64,000 nt of DNA from G963669295 sp963669295 (GCA_963669295.1 OY769938.1:3286001-3350000), one strand, 5' to 3'. Positions 1 to 8,616 are shown, counted from the stretch's first letter. Notes: generated from the sequence alone by a model not told the origin. Made by a program: numbers and translations.

Positions 1-2376
1 GCCCTTATCGTACCAGCGCCTGGCAACCTCAATTTGTATTACCTCTTTACCGTAGCTCAAATAGCAGGTTCTGAAGGGTTACAATATTCGGAGGTAGACA
101 TGACCCTGAATGGAGGGCTGGGCGGTATAAATGCCAACAAAAACATTTACATTACCGGTCCTGTTACCGAAAAGTTAACGGCAGTACACCATGCCAATGG
201 CACCGACATCTGGGTGTTGACCCATATGATGAACAGCGATGCATTTCATGCTTACCTGGTTACTACTAATGGTGTTACCACGACCCCGGTAATTTCAAAC
301 GTAGGGTCGCAGCATACTGGTGGTGGTATGGGGACCATCGGTTGTTTAAAAATCTCGCCCGATGGCAGTAGGGTAGCGGCAGCTGCAACTTTTAGCAACT
401 TTGTAGAGGTGTTCGATTTCGATAACGCTACGGGAGTGATTACCAATCCCATTACTATATACGTGGACCACCCTTATGGCATAGAGTTTTCGCCCGACAA
501 TACCAAGCTGTATGTAGGAGGGGCGGAATCGGATCCTCACTTTTTATACCAGTACGACCTTGCTGCAGGCACCCCTGCTGACATCATTGCTTCTGAAACC
601 ATCATCAGTAACAACAGCGATAGATTAGGTACATTGCAGCTGGGGCCTGATTGTAAGATCTACGCTGCACGGTTTAATTCGCCCTTTTTGGGAGTAATCA
701 ATAACCCCAATGCATTGGGAGCAGCATGCGATCATGTGCAAAATGGGTATCAGATTGGTTATGGTGTAACTATTTATGGGTTGCCCAATTTCGTTACTAG
801 TTTCCTTAATAAAGACACGGTTTCGTTCATTAGCAGTGACTTTTGCTTTGGCGACAGTACTTATTTTACCAACATTTCCACGGGCAACTTTACTTCCTCC
901 TCCTGGGATTTTGGCGACCCCGGCTCGGGGGTGAACAACACATCGTCGTTGACCAACCCGGCGCATTTGTTTACAGCTCCTGGAAACTACCATGTAACGT
1001 TGGTCATTACCGACAACTTATCGTCCGATACCATTGTTAAGATGATTACCATTTACCCGTCGCCTACGGTAGATTTGGGCAGCGACACTACTATATGTAT
1101 GGGCGATTCGGTGGTGTTGGATGCGCAAAACCCTGGAGCCACCTATTTGTGGTCTATAGGTTCTACCACACCAGCCATTAATGCTTATGCTCCTGGTGAA
1201 TATTGGGTGCGGGTTACCAATGCCAATGGTTGTGTGGGTACCGATACGATAAACATTACTCCTGGGGTGCTTGACATTGACTTAGGTGCTGATTTTACCT
1301 ACTGCACGGCCGACAACCCTGTGCTTGATGCGGGTGCAAATTTTTTGTATGCCTACCTGTGGTCCACTAATGCCACCAGCCAAACCATTAACGTCACCAC
1401 GCCTGGCGATTACTGGGTGGAAGTAAGTGATGGCATTTGTATAGGTAGCGATACGGTAAATGTAGCTCTCGGCACGCTGAACATTGATTTAGGCACCGAT
1501 TTTACCTACTGTACGCCCGACAACCCAGTGTTGGATGCAGGCACGGGTGTTGCGTATACTTATCTGTGGTCGACCAATGCTACCAGTCAAACCATTAACG
1601 TAACTACTCCTGGCGATTATTGGGTGGAAGTAAGTGATGGCCTTTGTATAGGTAGCGATACGGTAAATGCAGCTCCCGGTGTGTTGAACATTGATTTAGG
1701 GGCAGATTTTACCTATTGCCCGACCGACAATCCATTGCTTGATGCAGGCACAGGTGTTGCGTATACTTACCTGTGGTCGACCAGTGCTACCAGTCAAACC
1801 ATTAACGTAACTACCCCTGGTGATTACTGGGTGGAAGTAAGTGATGGCCTTTGTGTAGGTAGCGATACGGTAAATGCGTTGTACGATATTCCAGTGGTAG
1901 CATTAGACAATAGCATGAGCGGTTGTGAGGTGGTGCTGAGTGCGCAAAACCCTGGTGCCACCTATTTGTGGTCTACCGGAGCTACTACCCCAAGCATTAA
2001 CGTGCTTACCGATGGCGTTTACTGGGTAGAGGTAACCAATAGCAGTGGCTGTGTGGCTACCGATACGGTAGAGGTGTTGATTGATGCTAGTGCTTTAGGT
2101 CAAACCATCCCCAATGTATTTACTCCTAATGGCGATGGCATCAACGACTTTTTGATGTACACCATTGCTGAGATTGAAACGTTCGACTTGCAAATTTACA
2201 ACCGCTGGGGCGAGTTGATGTTCGAATCAAGCGACACATCACAGGTATGGAACGGACAAAACGAGGCCGGCAATGCCGCTCCTGATGGCACTTATTTTTG
2301 GGTGTTAACTTACACATCTACTTGTGGTGATGGCGAGCAACAAACGGTTACCGGAACCGTATCGGTAATGCGATAA
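1..2376 (+). CDS. T9SS type B cargo protein with PKD and Ig-like repeats (5' partial)
   Basis: The reading frame is open from base 1, so the start lies outside the window; 791 residues are visible. The N-terminal part resembles a propeller, with phrases such as 'SPDGSRVAAA' and 'SPDNTKLYVGG'. A PKD-like domain follows (about residues 275-360), then an Ig-like segment and three near-identical 69-residue units (bases 1264-1470, 1471-1677, 1678-1884). The last 85 or so residues contain 'NVFTPNGDGIND', 'YNRWGE' and 'DGTYFWVLTY', the signature of the type B (gliding-associated, TIGR04131-like) sorting domain. It is therefore probably exported by T9SS and surface-attached or released. A strong terminator follows at once. 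The function beyond secretion and adhesion-like architecture is unknown. Confidence 0.9.
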   Translation, partial: ALIVPAPGNLNLYYLFTVAQIAGSEGLQYSEVDMTLNGGLGGINANKNIYITGPVTEKLTAVHHANGTDIWVLTHMMNSDAFHAYLVTTNGVTTTPVISNVGSQHTGGGMGTIGCLKISPDGSRVAAAATFSNFVEVFDFDNATGVITNPITIYVDHPYGIEFSPDNTKLYVGGAESDPHFLYQYDLAAGTPADIIASETIISNNSDRLGTLQLGPDCKIYAARFNSPFLGVINNPNALGAACDHVQNGYQIGYGVTIYGLPNFVTSFLNKDTVSFISSDFCFGDSTYFTNISTGNFTSSSWDFGDPGSGVNNTSSLTNPAHLFTAPGNYHVTLVITDNLSSDTIVKMITIYPSPTVDLGSDTTICMGDSVVLDAQNPGATYLWSIGSTTPAINAYAPGEYWVRVTNANGCVGTDTINITPGVLDIDLGADFTYCTADNPVLDAGANFLYAYLWSTNATSQTINVTTPGDYWVEVSDGICIGSDTVNVALGTLNIDLGTDFTYCTPDNPVLDAGTGVAYTYLWSTNATSQTINVTTPGDYWVEVSDGLCIGSDTVNAAPGVLNIDLGADFTYCPTDNPLLDAGTGVAYTYLWSTSATSQTINVTTPGDYWVEVSDGLCVGSDTVNALYDIPVVALDNSMSGCEVVLSAQNPGATYLWSTGATTPSINVLTDGVYWVEVTNSSGCVATDTVEVLIDASALGQTIPNVFTPNGDGINDFLMYTIAEIETFDLQIYNRWGELMFESSDTSQVWNGQNEAGNAAPDGTYFWVLTYTSTCGDGEQQTVTGTVSVMR
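1264..1884 (+). repeat. Three tandem 207-bp in-frame repeats
   Basis: Three consecutive 207-bp units (69 codons each) encode almost the same Ig-like module. Each contains 'DFTYC', 'LDAG', 'YLWST', 'TINVTTPGDYWVEVSDG' and 'GSDTVN'. The DNA is highly similar between copies, especially units 2 and 3. This suggests recent duplication or ongoing gene conversion, and copy number could vary between strains. Confidence 0.9.
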
Positions 2377-2394
2377 CTACTCTTATATACTGCT

Positions 2395-2438
2395 AAGCCC
2401 TGTGAAGTGCGAGCAAGTATTAGCGCAGGGCTTTTTTT
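2395..2438 (+). terminator. Intrinsic terminator after the type B cargo gene
   Basis: AAGCCCTG (2395-2402) pairs with CAGGGCTT (2426-2433), and a T run follows to 2438. It lies 19 bases after the stop codon of the upstream gene. Confidence 0.85.
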
Positions 2439-2488
2439 ATGCCTTTAATTTGAAAACTTAAGGAGGTGCGCATGACATGCGCAATGCG

Positions 2489-3109
2489 TTACTGCTTAAT
2501 CAGTCGTTGTGAATACAGCTTATTGCCCGCCTGAAAGCGTACTACGTAAATGCCTTTGGGCAGGTTGCTAATGTTTACCCAACGCTTGTAGGTGCCTTTT
2601 ACGCTGCCGCGGTGAATGGTTTTTACTTTTGCGCCTAGCAAGTTGAGAATCACAATTTCGGCATTGGTACGGTGGTGTAAGTATAAATCTACCACAAATT
2701 CTTCGCCTACCTTGTTGGGGTAAATGTCGAAACGGGTATCGTCGGGGTCAAGTTCTTGTACTTCGGTAGAGCTGTTTACTACAAAGGTGCCCACCATACC
2801 TCCCAGGGCGTGGGGGGTACATTCGTATTCGTAGGTACCTACCACAGTGGGTACTACATCGTACTGGTCGCCTGTAGTCACCAGGGGAGCATCCCACGGA
2901 GTGGCTCCTACAGGAATGCTGGTAGAAGTGGTGGTGTGTGGGTAGCCGGTTTCATAAATAAAACGCACGGTATCGCCGGCATCTACTTCAAGGTAATCAG
3001 GCACAAATTCGGTGCCTGATTGGCCACCGGCCAATATAATGTGTGTTTGCTGTGCCACAGCAAAACAAGTCAATCCGATAAATATGGAGGAGAGTAAAAG
3101 TTTACGCAT
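2489..3109 (-). CDS. Secreted plastocyanin-like cupredoxin with T9SS type A domain
   Basis: 206 residues with a signal peptide (residues 1-19, ending FAVAQ). Residues 22-112 form a cupredoxin domain. The type 1 copper ligands are visible: His58 in 'GYPHT' and Cys97, His100, Met105 in the C-x2-H-x4-M loop of the plastocyanin/pseudoazurin family. The remainder is a type A sorting domain with 'YPNKV', 'LNLLG' and 'LPKGIYVVRF'. The likely role is a secreted or surface blue copper protein handling electrons or copper; the partner is unknown. It stands alone, convergent with the type B gene. A TAtcTTTA-like element (complement of 3148-3155) could be its -7 box. Confidence 0.88.
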   Translation of the reverse strand: MRKLLLSSIFIGLTCFAVAQQTHIILAGGQSGTEFVPDYLEVDAGDTVRFIYETGYPHTTTSTSIPVGATPWDAPLVTTGDQYDVVPTVVGTYEYECTPHALGGMVGTFVVNSSTEVQELDPDDTRFDIYPNKVGEEFVVDLYLHHRTNAEIVILNLLGAKVKTIHRGSVKGTYKRWVNISNLPKGIYVVRFQAGNKLYSQRLIKQ

Positions 3110-3451
3110 ACCCTACAGTTTAGTAATAATTCTTCAATTCGCTATGGTAAAGATAAGCAATAGAACGGTTGGTTATGTGGGGGTGCCGTTAATTTTTGTT
3201 AACGATTGTTAATAGCAGGTAGCAGTGCAATTGAAACCGCAAGAAGGCGCAAATACGAAGTTACAGGTTGAAAGGATGTAGAAGGGTGTTGCGTTGCTGC
3301 CCAGTAACGTCAGGCTATTCGCTTCTATTCCGCCTGAGGCGGAGATATCCGCTACCGTCCTTAACACAAAGGGTATAAAAAAAACAACCCCGACATTTCG
3401 GTCGGGGTTGTTTACAACAGGGATTTAAGCAGTTAAATTAATTCAAAGTAA
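3110..3451. other. Intergenic region with alternative hairpins and a terminator
   Basis: No gene is visible in these 342 bases. The segment holds the terminator at 3374-3413 and two overlapping, mutually exclusive small hairpins: CCGCC/GGCGG at 3330-3342 and GCGGA/TCCGC at 3339-3352. The rest is featureless. Confidence 0.6.
3374..3413 (-). terminator. Terminator for the Omp28-like gene
   Basis: A 13-bp perfect stem (3382-3394 with 3401-3413, loop ATTTCG) is followed on the minus strand by a run of T (the A run at 3377-3384). It lies 39 bases past the stop codon at 3452. Confidence 0.88.
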
Positions 3452-4513
3452 CTATTTAGTAACAATGAACTTTTTAGCGATTTTTTCACGATCGCTTCTC
3501 AATACGGCATAGTACATTCCATTTGAAAATTTGGAGATGTTTAGCCGTTCCAAGGTCTTACCGGCAGTGTATTGGCGGTTGGCGTTGTATACGCGCTTGC
3601 CCACTGCGTTATATATTTCAATATTTATTTGGCTGTTTTCTACAAGGTTAAACCCAATGTTAATGAAGTTGTTGGCTGTGGTAGGGTATACCTTTACATC
3701 GTTCAATCCGGCAGTTTCTTCATCAATGCCTACTCCTACAGAGGTGGTAGAAGTGCTACCAGCATTGTAAATGTTTTTGTTGATGGAGTTTTGTACCCAG
3801 GCCACTACTTCAAGGTTGTTAATGTCTATTTCATTAGGGTCAACGGTATAGTTAAATTGTACGTTTTCCACATCGTTGGCAAATTGCTTGCCAATGGTGG
3901 TTCCTGCTTCGTTAGGAAACATTTTACGCATGACCCAATAAAAATCGGTTTCACCGTTGGTGCCAGGAGCAGTAGCGTAGTCTACATCTTTTTCGATGAG
4001 GGCTACGTAGATGCGTGTTTGGTTGTCTATACCACCTTGGTAATCTTGCAAGGCGGTGGCGCTAACGTCAATGCTAACGTCGTTGCCATTAATGCTTTTG
4101 GTTACTGCTAATTTAAAGGTAGCAGGGTCGGCATTGGCATTATCAAGCGTGCCCTGGCTAACACCAGCAGGTGCTCCTACATCGGTTCCGTTAATCCATA
4201 CATTGGGAAACCACGTTACACCATAGTTGTTTACAATTCGGCCATCTACCTCGGTAGGATTGAAATCCCACATGGGGTCGATATAGCCACCACCACCACG
4301 TTGATATTTCACCACAACAATCTCGTTGTTAGTGACATTGGGCGTCAACAAGTTGCGGAAGGCAGGGTTTTGCGAAGCACAAGGGCCGCAAGAAGCACTG
4401 GTTACCTGTTCAACAAGGGTTACTCGTTGTGTGGTGGTTTGTGCGTTAATGCTGGTAAAGGCAACAGCAAAAAAGCCTGCTAAAGCAAGTGATTTAATGG
4501 TACTGAATTGCAT
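3452..4513 (-). CDS. Omp28-related thioredoxin-like cargo protein, T9SS type A
   Basis: 353 residues. The frame is open further upstream, but the ATG at 4513 was chosen because it begins a clean signal peptide (MQFSTIKSLALAGFFAVAFT..., cleavage near NAQ), whereas the upstream extension is not signal-like. The mature N-terminus has a thioredoxin-like fold signature with CGPC at residues 42-45 ('SASCGPCA'), typical of Omp28-related proteins of Bacteroidota. The C-terminal 80 residues form a type A sorting domain ('VYPTTANNF', 'YNAVGKRVY', 'FSNGMYYAVL'). It is probably a surface or secreted thiol-active protein; the substrate is unknown. Its own terminator follows. Confidence 0.85.
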   Translation of the reverse strand: MQFSTIKSLALAGFFAVAFTSINAQTTTQRVTLVEQVTSASCGPCASQNPAFRNLLTPNVTNNEIVVVKYQRGGGGYIDPMWDFNPTEVDGRIVNNYGVTWFPNVWINGTDVGAPAGVSQGTLDNANADPATFKLAVTKSINGNDVSIDVSATALQDYQGGIDNQTRIYVALIEKDVDYATAPGTNGETDFYWVMRKMFPNEAGTTIGKQFANDVENVQFNYTVDPNEIDINNLEVVAWVQNSINKNIYNAGSTSTTSVGVGIDEETAGLNDVKVYPTTANNFINIGFNLVENSQINIEIYNAVGKRVYNANRQYTAGKTLERLNISKFSNGMYYAVLRSDREKIAKKFIVTK

Positions 4514-4967
4514 GTAAAACTTTATTTGATTGTACGTTGATATAAATATACGATAAAATGAAAGGGAAGTCAATGAATTTCGACGAATGCCCTCGAAAAA
4601 TCCGTTGAACTCTTGGGTTGCTATGGAAGCGGCCTTCTGCTGGTGTAAAGTGGAAGGTGGGGGCGGTGTTAAATTTTGTGGCAACATAAGTATTTTGTTT
4701 AGGAGTATGTACGAAAATTAATAGCGACTGGATGTTGGAGATACGATGAATAAGAAAAAGCGGCTAAAAGGCAGACCATTCAACGGTGGTGGAGAAGGTG
4801 GGGAGTACATTCAACGTAGGCATGCATAATAATTCGTAAAAAGCGTTCGTTAGTTTAACTATTAATAACCCTTTCGTTTTGACTGTTCCCCGATCATTGT
4901 TTGTTCACCAATGGCCGGGGAATTTTTTTGGGCGGGTATGAATGCTATTTTTGTACAAAGCCGAAGC
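4514..4967. other. Intergenic region upstream of the Nudix gene
   Basis: 454 bases between divergent genes. I see no RNA gene or repeat. A 27-codon frame at 4746-4829 is basic and isolated, and I do not call it. The right end carries a -7 promoter element for the Nudix gene. Confidence 0.5.
4946..4953 (+). promoter_or_regulatory. -7 promoter element (TAnnTTTG) of the Nudix gene
   Basis: TATTTTTG matches the Bacteroidota -7 consensus exactly and ends 14 bases before the ATG at 4968. It helps decide against the upstream in-frame ATGs, which would lie in or before the promoter. Confidence 0.6.
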
Positions 4968-5354
4968 ATGATTGCAGTAACTTGTGCCATTATTGAACAT
5001 AAAGGCAAGGTATTGGTAGCCCAACGCAGTACCGCTATGGATTTGCCTTTGCAATGGGAATTCCCTGGGGGCAAGCTACAAGAGGGAGAAACAGAAGAAG
5101 CATGTGTTGTGCGCGAAATAAAAGAAGAGTTGCAGCTTCGCATTGCAGTAACCCATCGTTTGCCCGATTGTATTTATGCCTATCCTACCAAAACCATTCG
5201 GCTCATTCCTTTTGTATGCCAACTGTTAGAAGGGCATTTGCACCTGGCCGAACATGCGCAAGTACAATGGCTGTCGCCCCATCAATTGCCTCCGTTAAAT
5301 TGGTGTGAGGCCGATGTGGAGGTGGTGGAGCACTACCTTCAATTTGTACGGTAA
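4968..5354 (+). CDS. Nudix hydrolase, MutT-like
   Basis: 128 residues starting 'MIAVTCAII'. A full Nudix box (G-x5-E-x7-R-E-x2-E-E) is visible from 'GGKLQEGETEEA' through 'REIKEEL'. The length and the 'WEFPGGK' context match small MutT/8-oxo-dGTP diphosphatase-like enzymes that hydrolyse nucleoside diphosphate derivatives to clean the nucleotide pool. Two upstream in-frame ATGs exist (from 4911), but a good -7 promoter lies between them and this start. Exact substrate specificity cannot be read from the sequence. Confidence 0.88.
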   Translation: MIAVTCAIIEHKGKVLVAQRSTAMDLPLQWEFPGGKLQEGETEEACVVREIKEELQLRIAVTHRLPDCIYAYPTKTIRLIPFVCQLLEGHLHLAEHAQVQWLSPHQLPPLNWCEADVEVVEHYLQFVR

Positions 5355-5447
5355 TTTACCAATCGATTTTCGAATAATTTGAGGTGATTTTCGAATGAGG
5401 TCTTGTTGTTATTCCCAATACCTTGTTGCCTTTAATACACATGAAAT

Positions 5448-6029
5448 ATGGCAACTCATAATACATCATCAGATGCAGCAAATACAGCCGTTAGAGCATT
5501 TCTAACAGAAGTTGGGAAATTGTATTTAGGGCATGCATTTAATATTCGCTCTGGGAAAACCAAAGAGATTTGGAGGCAAATTAAAGAAGACGAATTTAAA
5601 GAGACATGTGCATATTGTGGTATAGCATCAAAACAACTGCAAATGGAGCATTTGTTGATGTTCAATAAATATGAAATTGGATTACACCACCCTGGAAATA
5701 TTGTTCCATGTTGTAAAAAATGTAATAAAAGAGAGCGCAAGGAAAAAGGTTCTGGCTTTGTTGGTTGGGAAGAACATTTGAAAGTGAAATGTATGGAGAA
5801 CGAAAGCACAGCTAGCTTTCAAGCAAGAAGAAGTAAGATCAATAGGCACATGAAAAAATGGGATTATCCAAAATTCTCTATAGAAGAAGAGCAGGCTATA
5901 CATGTGATTGCAAATAGTTTATTTGAAAATGTAAAAACAGAATTTGAAAAGGCACATAACTTATATATAAAGTTGCATAACACTTTTGTTGAAAATAATA
6001 AAGAAGGGAAGGCAGTTGAAAAGAGGTAA
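5448..6029 (+). CDS. HNH endonuclease family protein
   Basis: 193 residues. The centre holds a zinc-braced HNH motif: CxxC ('CAYCG'), then 'MEHLLM' with the catalytic His, 'HHPGNIVPCC' with the Asn, and a second CxxC ('CKKC'). The C-terminal third is helical and charged. No signal peptide or methyltransferase neighbour is present, so a restriction-modification role is not shown. The gene is clearly more AT-rich than its neighbours and uses AGA and ATA codons freely, which suggests horizontal acquisition. It could be a stand-alone defence or mobile nuclease. The HNH assignment is secure; the biological role is not. Confidence 0.85.
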   Translation: MATHNTSSDAANTAVRAFLTEVGKLYLGHAFNIRSGKTKEIWRQIKEDEFKETCAYCGIASKQLQMEHLLMFNKYEIGLHHPGNIVPCCKKCNKRERKEKGSGFVGWEEHLKVKCMENESTASFQARRSKINRHMKKWDYPKFSIEEEQAIHVIANSLFENVKTEFEKAHNLYIKLHNTFVENNKEGKAVEKR

Positions 6030-6072
6030 GGGTTAAATTATTCCAAACCTATCTGCTAGTATTTCTCCCCCC

Positions 6073-6303
6073 ACACTCCCCACACTGCCTTTCCAAAGCC
6101 CTCAACTCCACTACAAGAAGCCTGCAAACCTATTCCACACCTCCACACTCCTCTACCAAAACTCACAACTCCTTCTCCAGAAGCCCGTAACCCTCCACCA
6201 CACCTCAATATCCCTCCACCAGAAGTCTACAAACCCATTCTACACCTCACAACTCCACTACCACACCTCCCACACTCCTTACTCACTCTCCACACTGCTC
6301 TTC
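6073..6303. repeat. Degenerate 21-bp tandem array A (11 units)
   Basis: Exactly 231 bases divide into eleven 21-bp units in perfect register (starts 6073, 6094, 6115 ... 6283), with a further decayed unit at 6304. The + strand is very C-rich with almost no G. Two sub-types tend to alternate: units beginning CACACCTC (6136, 6199, 6262, and 6241 with one change) and units beginning AGAAGCC or CAGAAG (6115, 6178, 6220). On the minus strand one frame reads heptads of the form GxGVxxx with few stops. No protein can be called with confidence. Confidence 0.85.
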
Positions 6304-6384
6304 CATACCCCGCTCGTCCTGTTCCTGGAGCCATCGGGGTGTAGAAGAACTCACACTCCTCACCACCATGCCTCTCGCACACCA

Positions 6385-6552
6385 TTGCATTCCTCTACTT
6401 CAGCACCAACCTCTTACCACTTTGCCCTGTTGTCAGCCCTTTCCGCATGCACTTCCCTTGTTGCAGCATTTTCTTCTTCTGTTTCCGCATTTACTTCCTC
6501 TATTTCAGCATAACAGTCAGCTGGTTCAGCACACTTGTCAGCTATTTCGACA
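6385..6552. repeat. Degenerate 21-bp tandem array B
   Basis: Units of 21 bp end in CAGCA or CCGCA at 6405, 6447, 6468, 6489, 6510 and 6531, with CGACA at 6552; unit 6406-6426 is decayed. On the minus strand the units read as heptads beginning Ala-Glu (AETEEEN, AERADNR, AEIEEVN). The period equals that of array A and the phase differs by only 3 bases. The two arrays may be parts of one decayed heptad-repeat locus, although their best minus-strand frames differ. Confidence 0.8.
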
Positions 6553-6666
6553 CAAAAAGGCTGAAAACACAAGACCACCTTCCGTCTTTTCAGCACCAAC
6601 CACCAAAAAATCATCCTCCATGCAACCGTTGCCCCCTTTTTTACGTCTTGATATAAACTAGAAATT

Positions 6667-7008
6667 ATGCTGCGTTACGATTTTAAAAGCATCTTCAAAG
6701 CCCGGGGCATCGAAAAGCCTTATTCGTGGTTGCTGAAAAGAGGGTTTAAACGACACATGGCCTATAGCATTGCCAACAATCGGGTCAATACGTTAAAACT
6801 GTCGCTGGCCGAAAAACTGTGCAAGCACTTTGGGTGTACTCCCAACGATTTGCTGGTATGGATTCCTGAAAAGGATGAAGACACCAACATCCCACTAAAA
6901 AAATTGCATCGAAAACATGCACCCTTCAGCAGTAAAGAGAGCCTGGATCAACTGTCGTTAGAGGAAATGAAACAATTGGAAGCACTCTTGAAAGAACACC
7001 TCGGATAG
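6667..7008 (+). CDS. Cro/CI-type helix-turn-helix protein
   Basis: 113 residues. Residues 5-65 resemble the XRE/HTH_26 fold: 'FKSIFKARGIEKPYSWLLKRGF', a recognition-helix region 'AYSIANNRVNTLKLSLAEKLCKHFG', then 'CTPNDLLVW', the usual closing phrase of this family. The C-terminal 40 residues are charged and helical, possibly for dimerisation. It is probably a small DNA-binding regulator. Its stop codon abuts the stop of the convergent WD40 gene with no gap. The position beside the repeat arrays and the HNH gene is suggestive of a shared accessory island, but nothing proves a functional link. Confidence 0.8.
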   Translation: MLRYDFKSIFKARGIEKPYSWLLKRGFKRHMAYSIANNRVNTLKLSLAEKLCKHFGCTPNDLLVWIPEKDEDTNIPLKKLHRKHAPFSSKESLDQLSLEEMKQLEALLKEHLG

Positions 7009-8526
7009 CTACTGCATTGCTTCCCAGCTTTCAACAAACTTACGCTCTTGCTCGGTTTCAGTGGTATTGCGTGAGGCAATAACCAATTGATACAAGCGAT
7101 TGTTCATGGTAATGATTTTAAATCGGTGACGAATAGGACCGGTATACATCACATAATCTCGCCCCTCGGCATCACCTACCTTAAAGAATTCAATTTCCTT
7201 CACTTCCGAATTGGCCTTTTGAATATAATTGTTGGCCATCAACTCTGTAATTTGTGCAGGCGTAAACTCGTAGTTCGACTTCGAAAAGTCGGTTACCTCT
7301 GCTTTGTACAAAAACTGGCTTTCCTTATCGTAGGTATAAGCATACGATACGTTGCCATCTTTATCGGTGCTTTTGGTTTCTTTGGGCGGGCCAGGAAATA
7401 AGGCAATCAGTCGTGCAATGTTCGAATGCAATCGATACCAATCGCGTTTTTTCTTGTCTACCCGCTCCAGCGTAGCCCCCGATTCTACATGCGGGGCATC
7501 TAATACAGCGGCAGTATCAGTAGCAACGGCCACTGCTTCGGCTCCCGTAACGCTATACAGTTCTATGCGTTGGCCATAGCCGCCTATGGCCAGTTGCTTG
7601 CCATTGGGGTGAAACGCTATGTCGTATGCATAATAGCACTTGCTTTCTATCTTCGCTACCTCCTCTCCTGTAACGGCATCCCACGCATAGTAAAAGTACT
7701 TTTTATCGCGGCCGCCACCTACCAGGTAATTGCCATCAGCCGAAAAAGCCACTGCCAGCCCCATGCCCGTCAACCCGTCAAAAGTCATCAATTGTTCGCC
7801 ATCGGTATTCCATGTTACCATGGTATTATCGCCACATGCCCCAGCAATGGTTGTGCCATTGGGGTGGTAAGCAATGTTGTTTACATCAGCATCGTGCGTA
7901 ATGTGTTTTACCAATGCACCAGTAGCCGTTTCCCAAATCATAATACCGCGCATTTCATTGGCTATACCAGTGGCTACGTATTGCCCATCAGCACTAAATT
8001 GCGGTGCCATGGGCACCATTTCTCCGGCATCTTTTTGAATAAAAGTGCGTAGCAGTTCGCCCGATTCAGCATCCCACAACTTAAGAGCATATTGCCCATC
8101 GTTGTCGTTGCCCGCAGTAAGCAGTTGCATATCAACCGGACTAAAACAAATGTGTTCCACCCCATAGCCATGGGCTTTGATGCGTTTTACCTCCATGCCC
8201 GATTCGGCCTCCCAAATAATTATATGGCCTTCGCCACCAAAGCCACCTGCGGCCAGCCACTTGTTATCGTGGCTAAAATCAACGGCCTTTATAGGGACTT
8301 CAAAATCCAATAAACTGTGCATCAAGTCACCAGTGCTGGCATCCCATACCATCACCATTTCGTTTTGGTTGGCACTGGCCACCCATTGTCCGTTTGGGCT
8401 GTAAGCAATGGCATTGATGTTGTTGGTAGGGTCCAGCAGTTCGTGCTGTAGTGCTAAAGAAAAATTTTGTGCTTTTACCCAGGTAGAGGCAAGTAAAAAC
8501 AAGGCAAAAAGTGTGGTGCGCAACAT
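7009..8526 (-). CDS. Secreted WD40-repeat propeller protein
   Basis: 505 residues with a signal peptide (MLRTTLFALFLLAS..., cleavage after VKAQ). Residues 30-340 hold about seven WD40 repeats, recognisable by 'AYSPNGQWVASA', 'DFSHDNKWLAAGG' and 'AFHPNGKQLAIGG'. The last 150 residues are a separate alpha/beta domain ('YTGPIRHRFKIITMNNRLYQLVIAS') of the kind seen in PsbP/Mog1-like folds; this comparison is tentative. No T9SS sorting domain is visible, so it is probably periplasmic. Likely a protein-binding scaffold; the partner is unknown. Confidence 0.85.
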   Translation of the reverse strand: MLRTTLFALFLLASTWVKAQNFSLALQHELLDPTNNINAIAYSPNGQWVASANQNEMVMVWDASTGDLMHSLLDFEVPIKAVDFSHDNKWLAAGGFGGEGHIIIWEAESGMEVKRIKAHGYGVEHICFSPVDMQLLTAGNDNDGQYALKLWDAESGELLRTFIQKDAGEMVPMAPQFSADGQYVATGIANEMRGIMIWETATGALVKHITHDADVNNIAYHPNGTTIAGACGDNTMVTWNTDGEQLMTFDGLTGMGLAVAFSADGNYLVGGGRDKKYFYYAWDAVTGEEVAKIESKCYYAYDIAFHPNGKQLAIGGYGQRIELYSVTGAEAVAVATDTAAVLDAPHVESGATLERVDKKKRDWYRLHSNIARLIALFPGPPKETKSTDKDGNVSYAYTYDKESQFLYKAEVTDFSKSNYEFTPAQITELMANNYIQKANSEVKEIEFFKVGDAEGRDYVMYTGPIRHRFKIITMNNRLYQLVIASRNTTETEQERKFVESWEAMQ

Positions 8527-8616
8527 GATTTGTTTTTTACGAAAGTAATGCTTTTTTCATATTGCCTAAGGCCTATCAATGATCGCGCCAATCTTTAATG
8601 CCAACACGAAAAAAAC

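Larger units (their letters stand above)
6030..6666. other. Gene-free stretch occupied by 21-bp repeats
   Basis: The 637 bases between the HNH and HTH genes consist almost entirely of arrays A and B plus a short spacer (6304-6384). A 97-codon frame on the + strand (6368-6661) and a 66-codon frame on the minus strand (6414-6614) exist only because of the repeat periodicity. They are not called as genes. Confidence 0.6.

Noticed and set aside
4514..4687. N-terminal extension of the Omp28-like protein
   Set aside because: The 58 extra residues precede a perfect signal peptide and are not signal-like; the ATG at 4513 is preferred.
4746..4829. 27-codon basic frame starting MNKKKRLKGRPF
   Set aside because: Isolated, no promoter, and too short to separate from chance.
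6368..6661. 97-codon + strand frame (and 66-codon minus frame) in the repeat region
   Set aside because: The frames exist because of 21-bp periodicity. There is no signal, domain or promoter, and the codon pattern follows the repeats.
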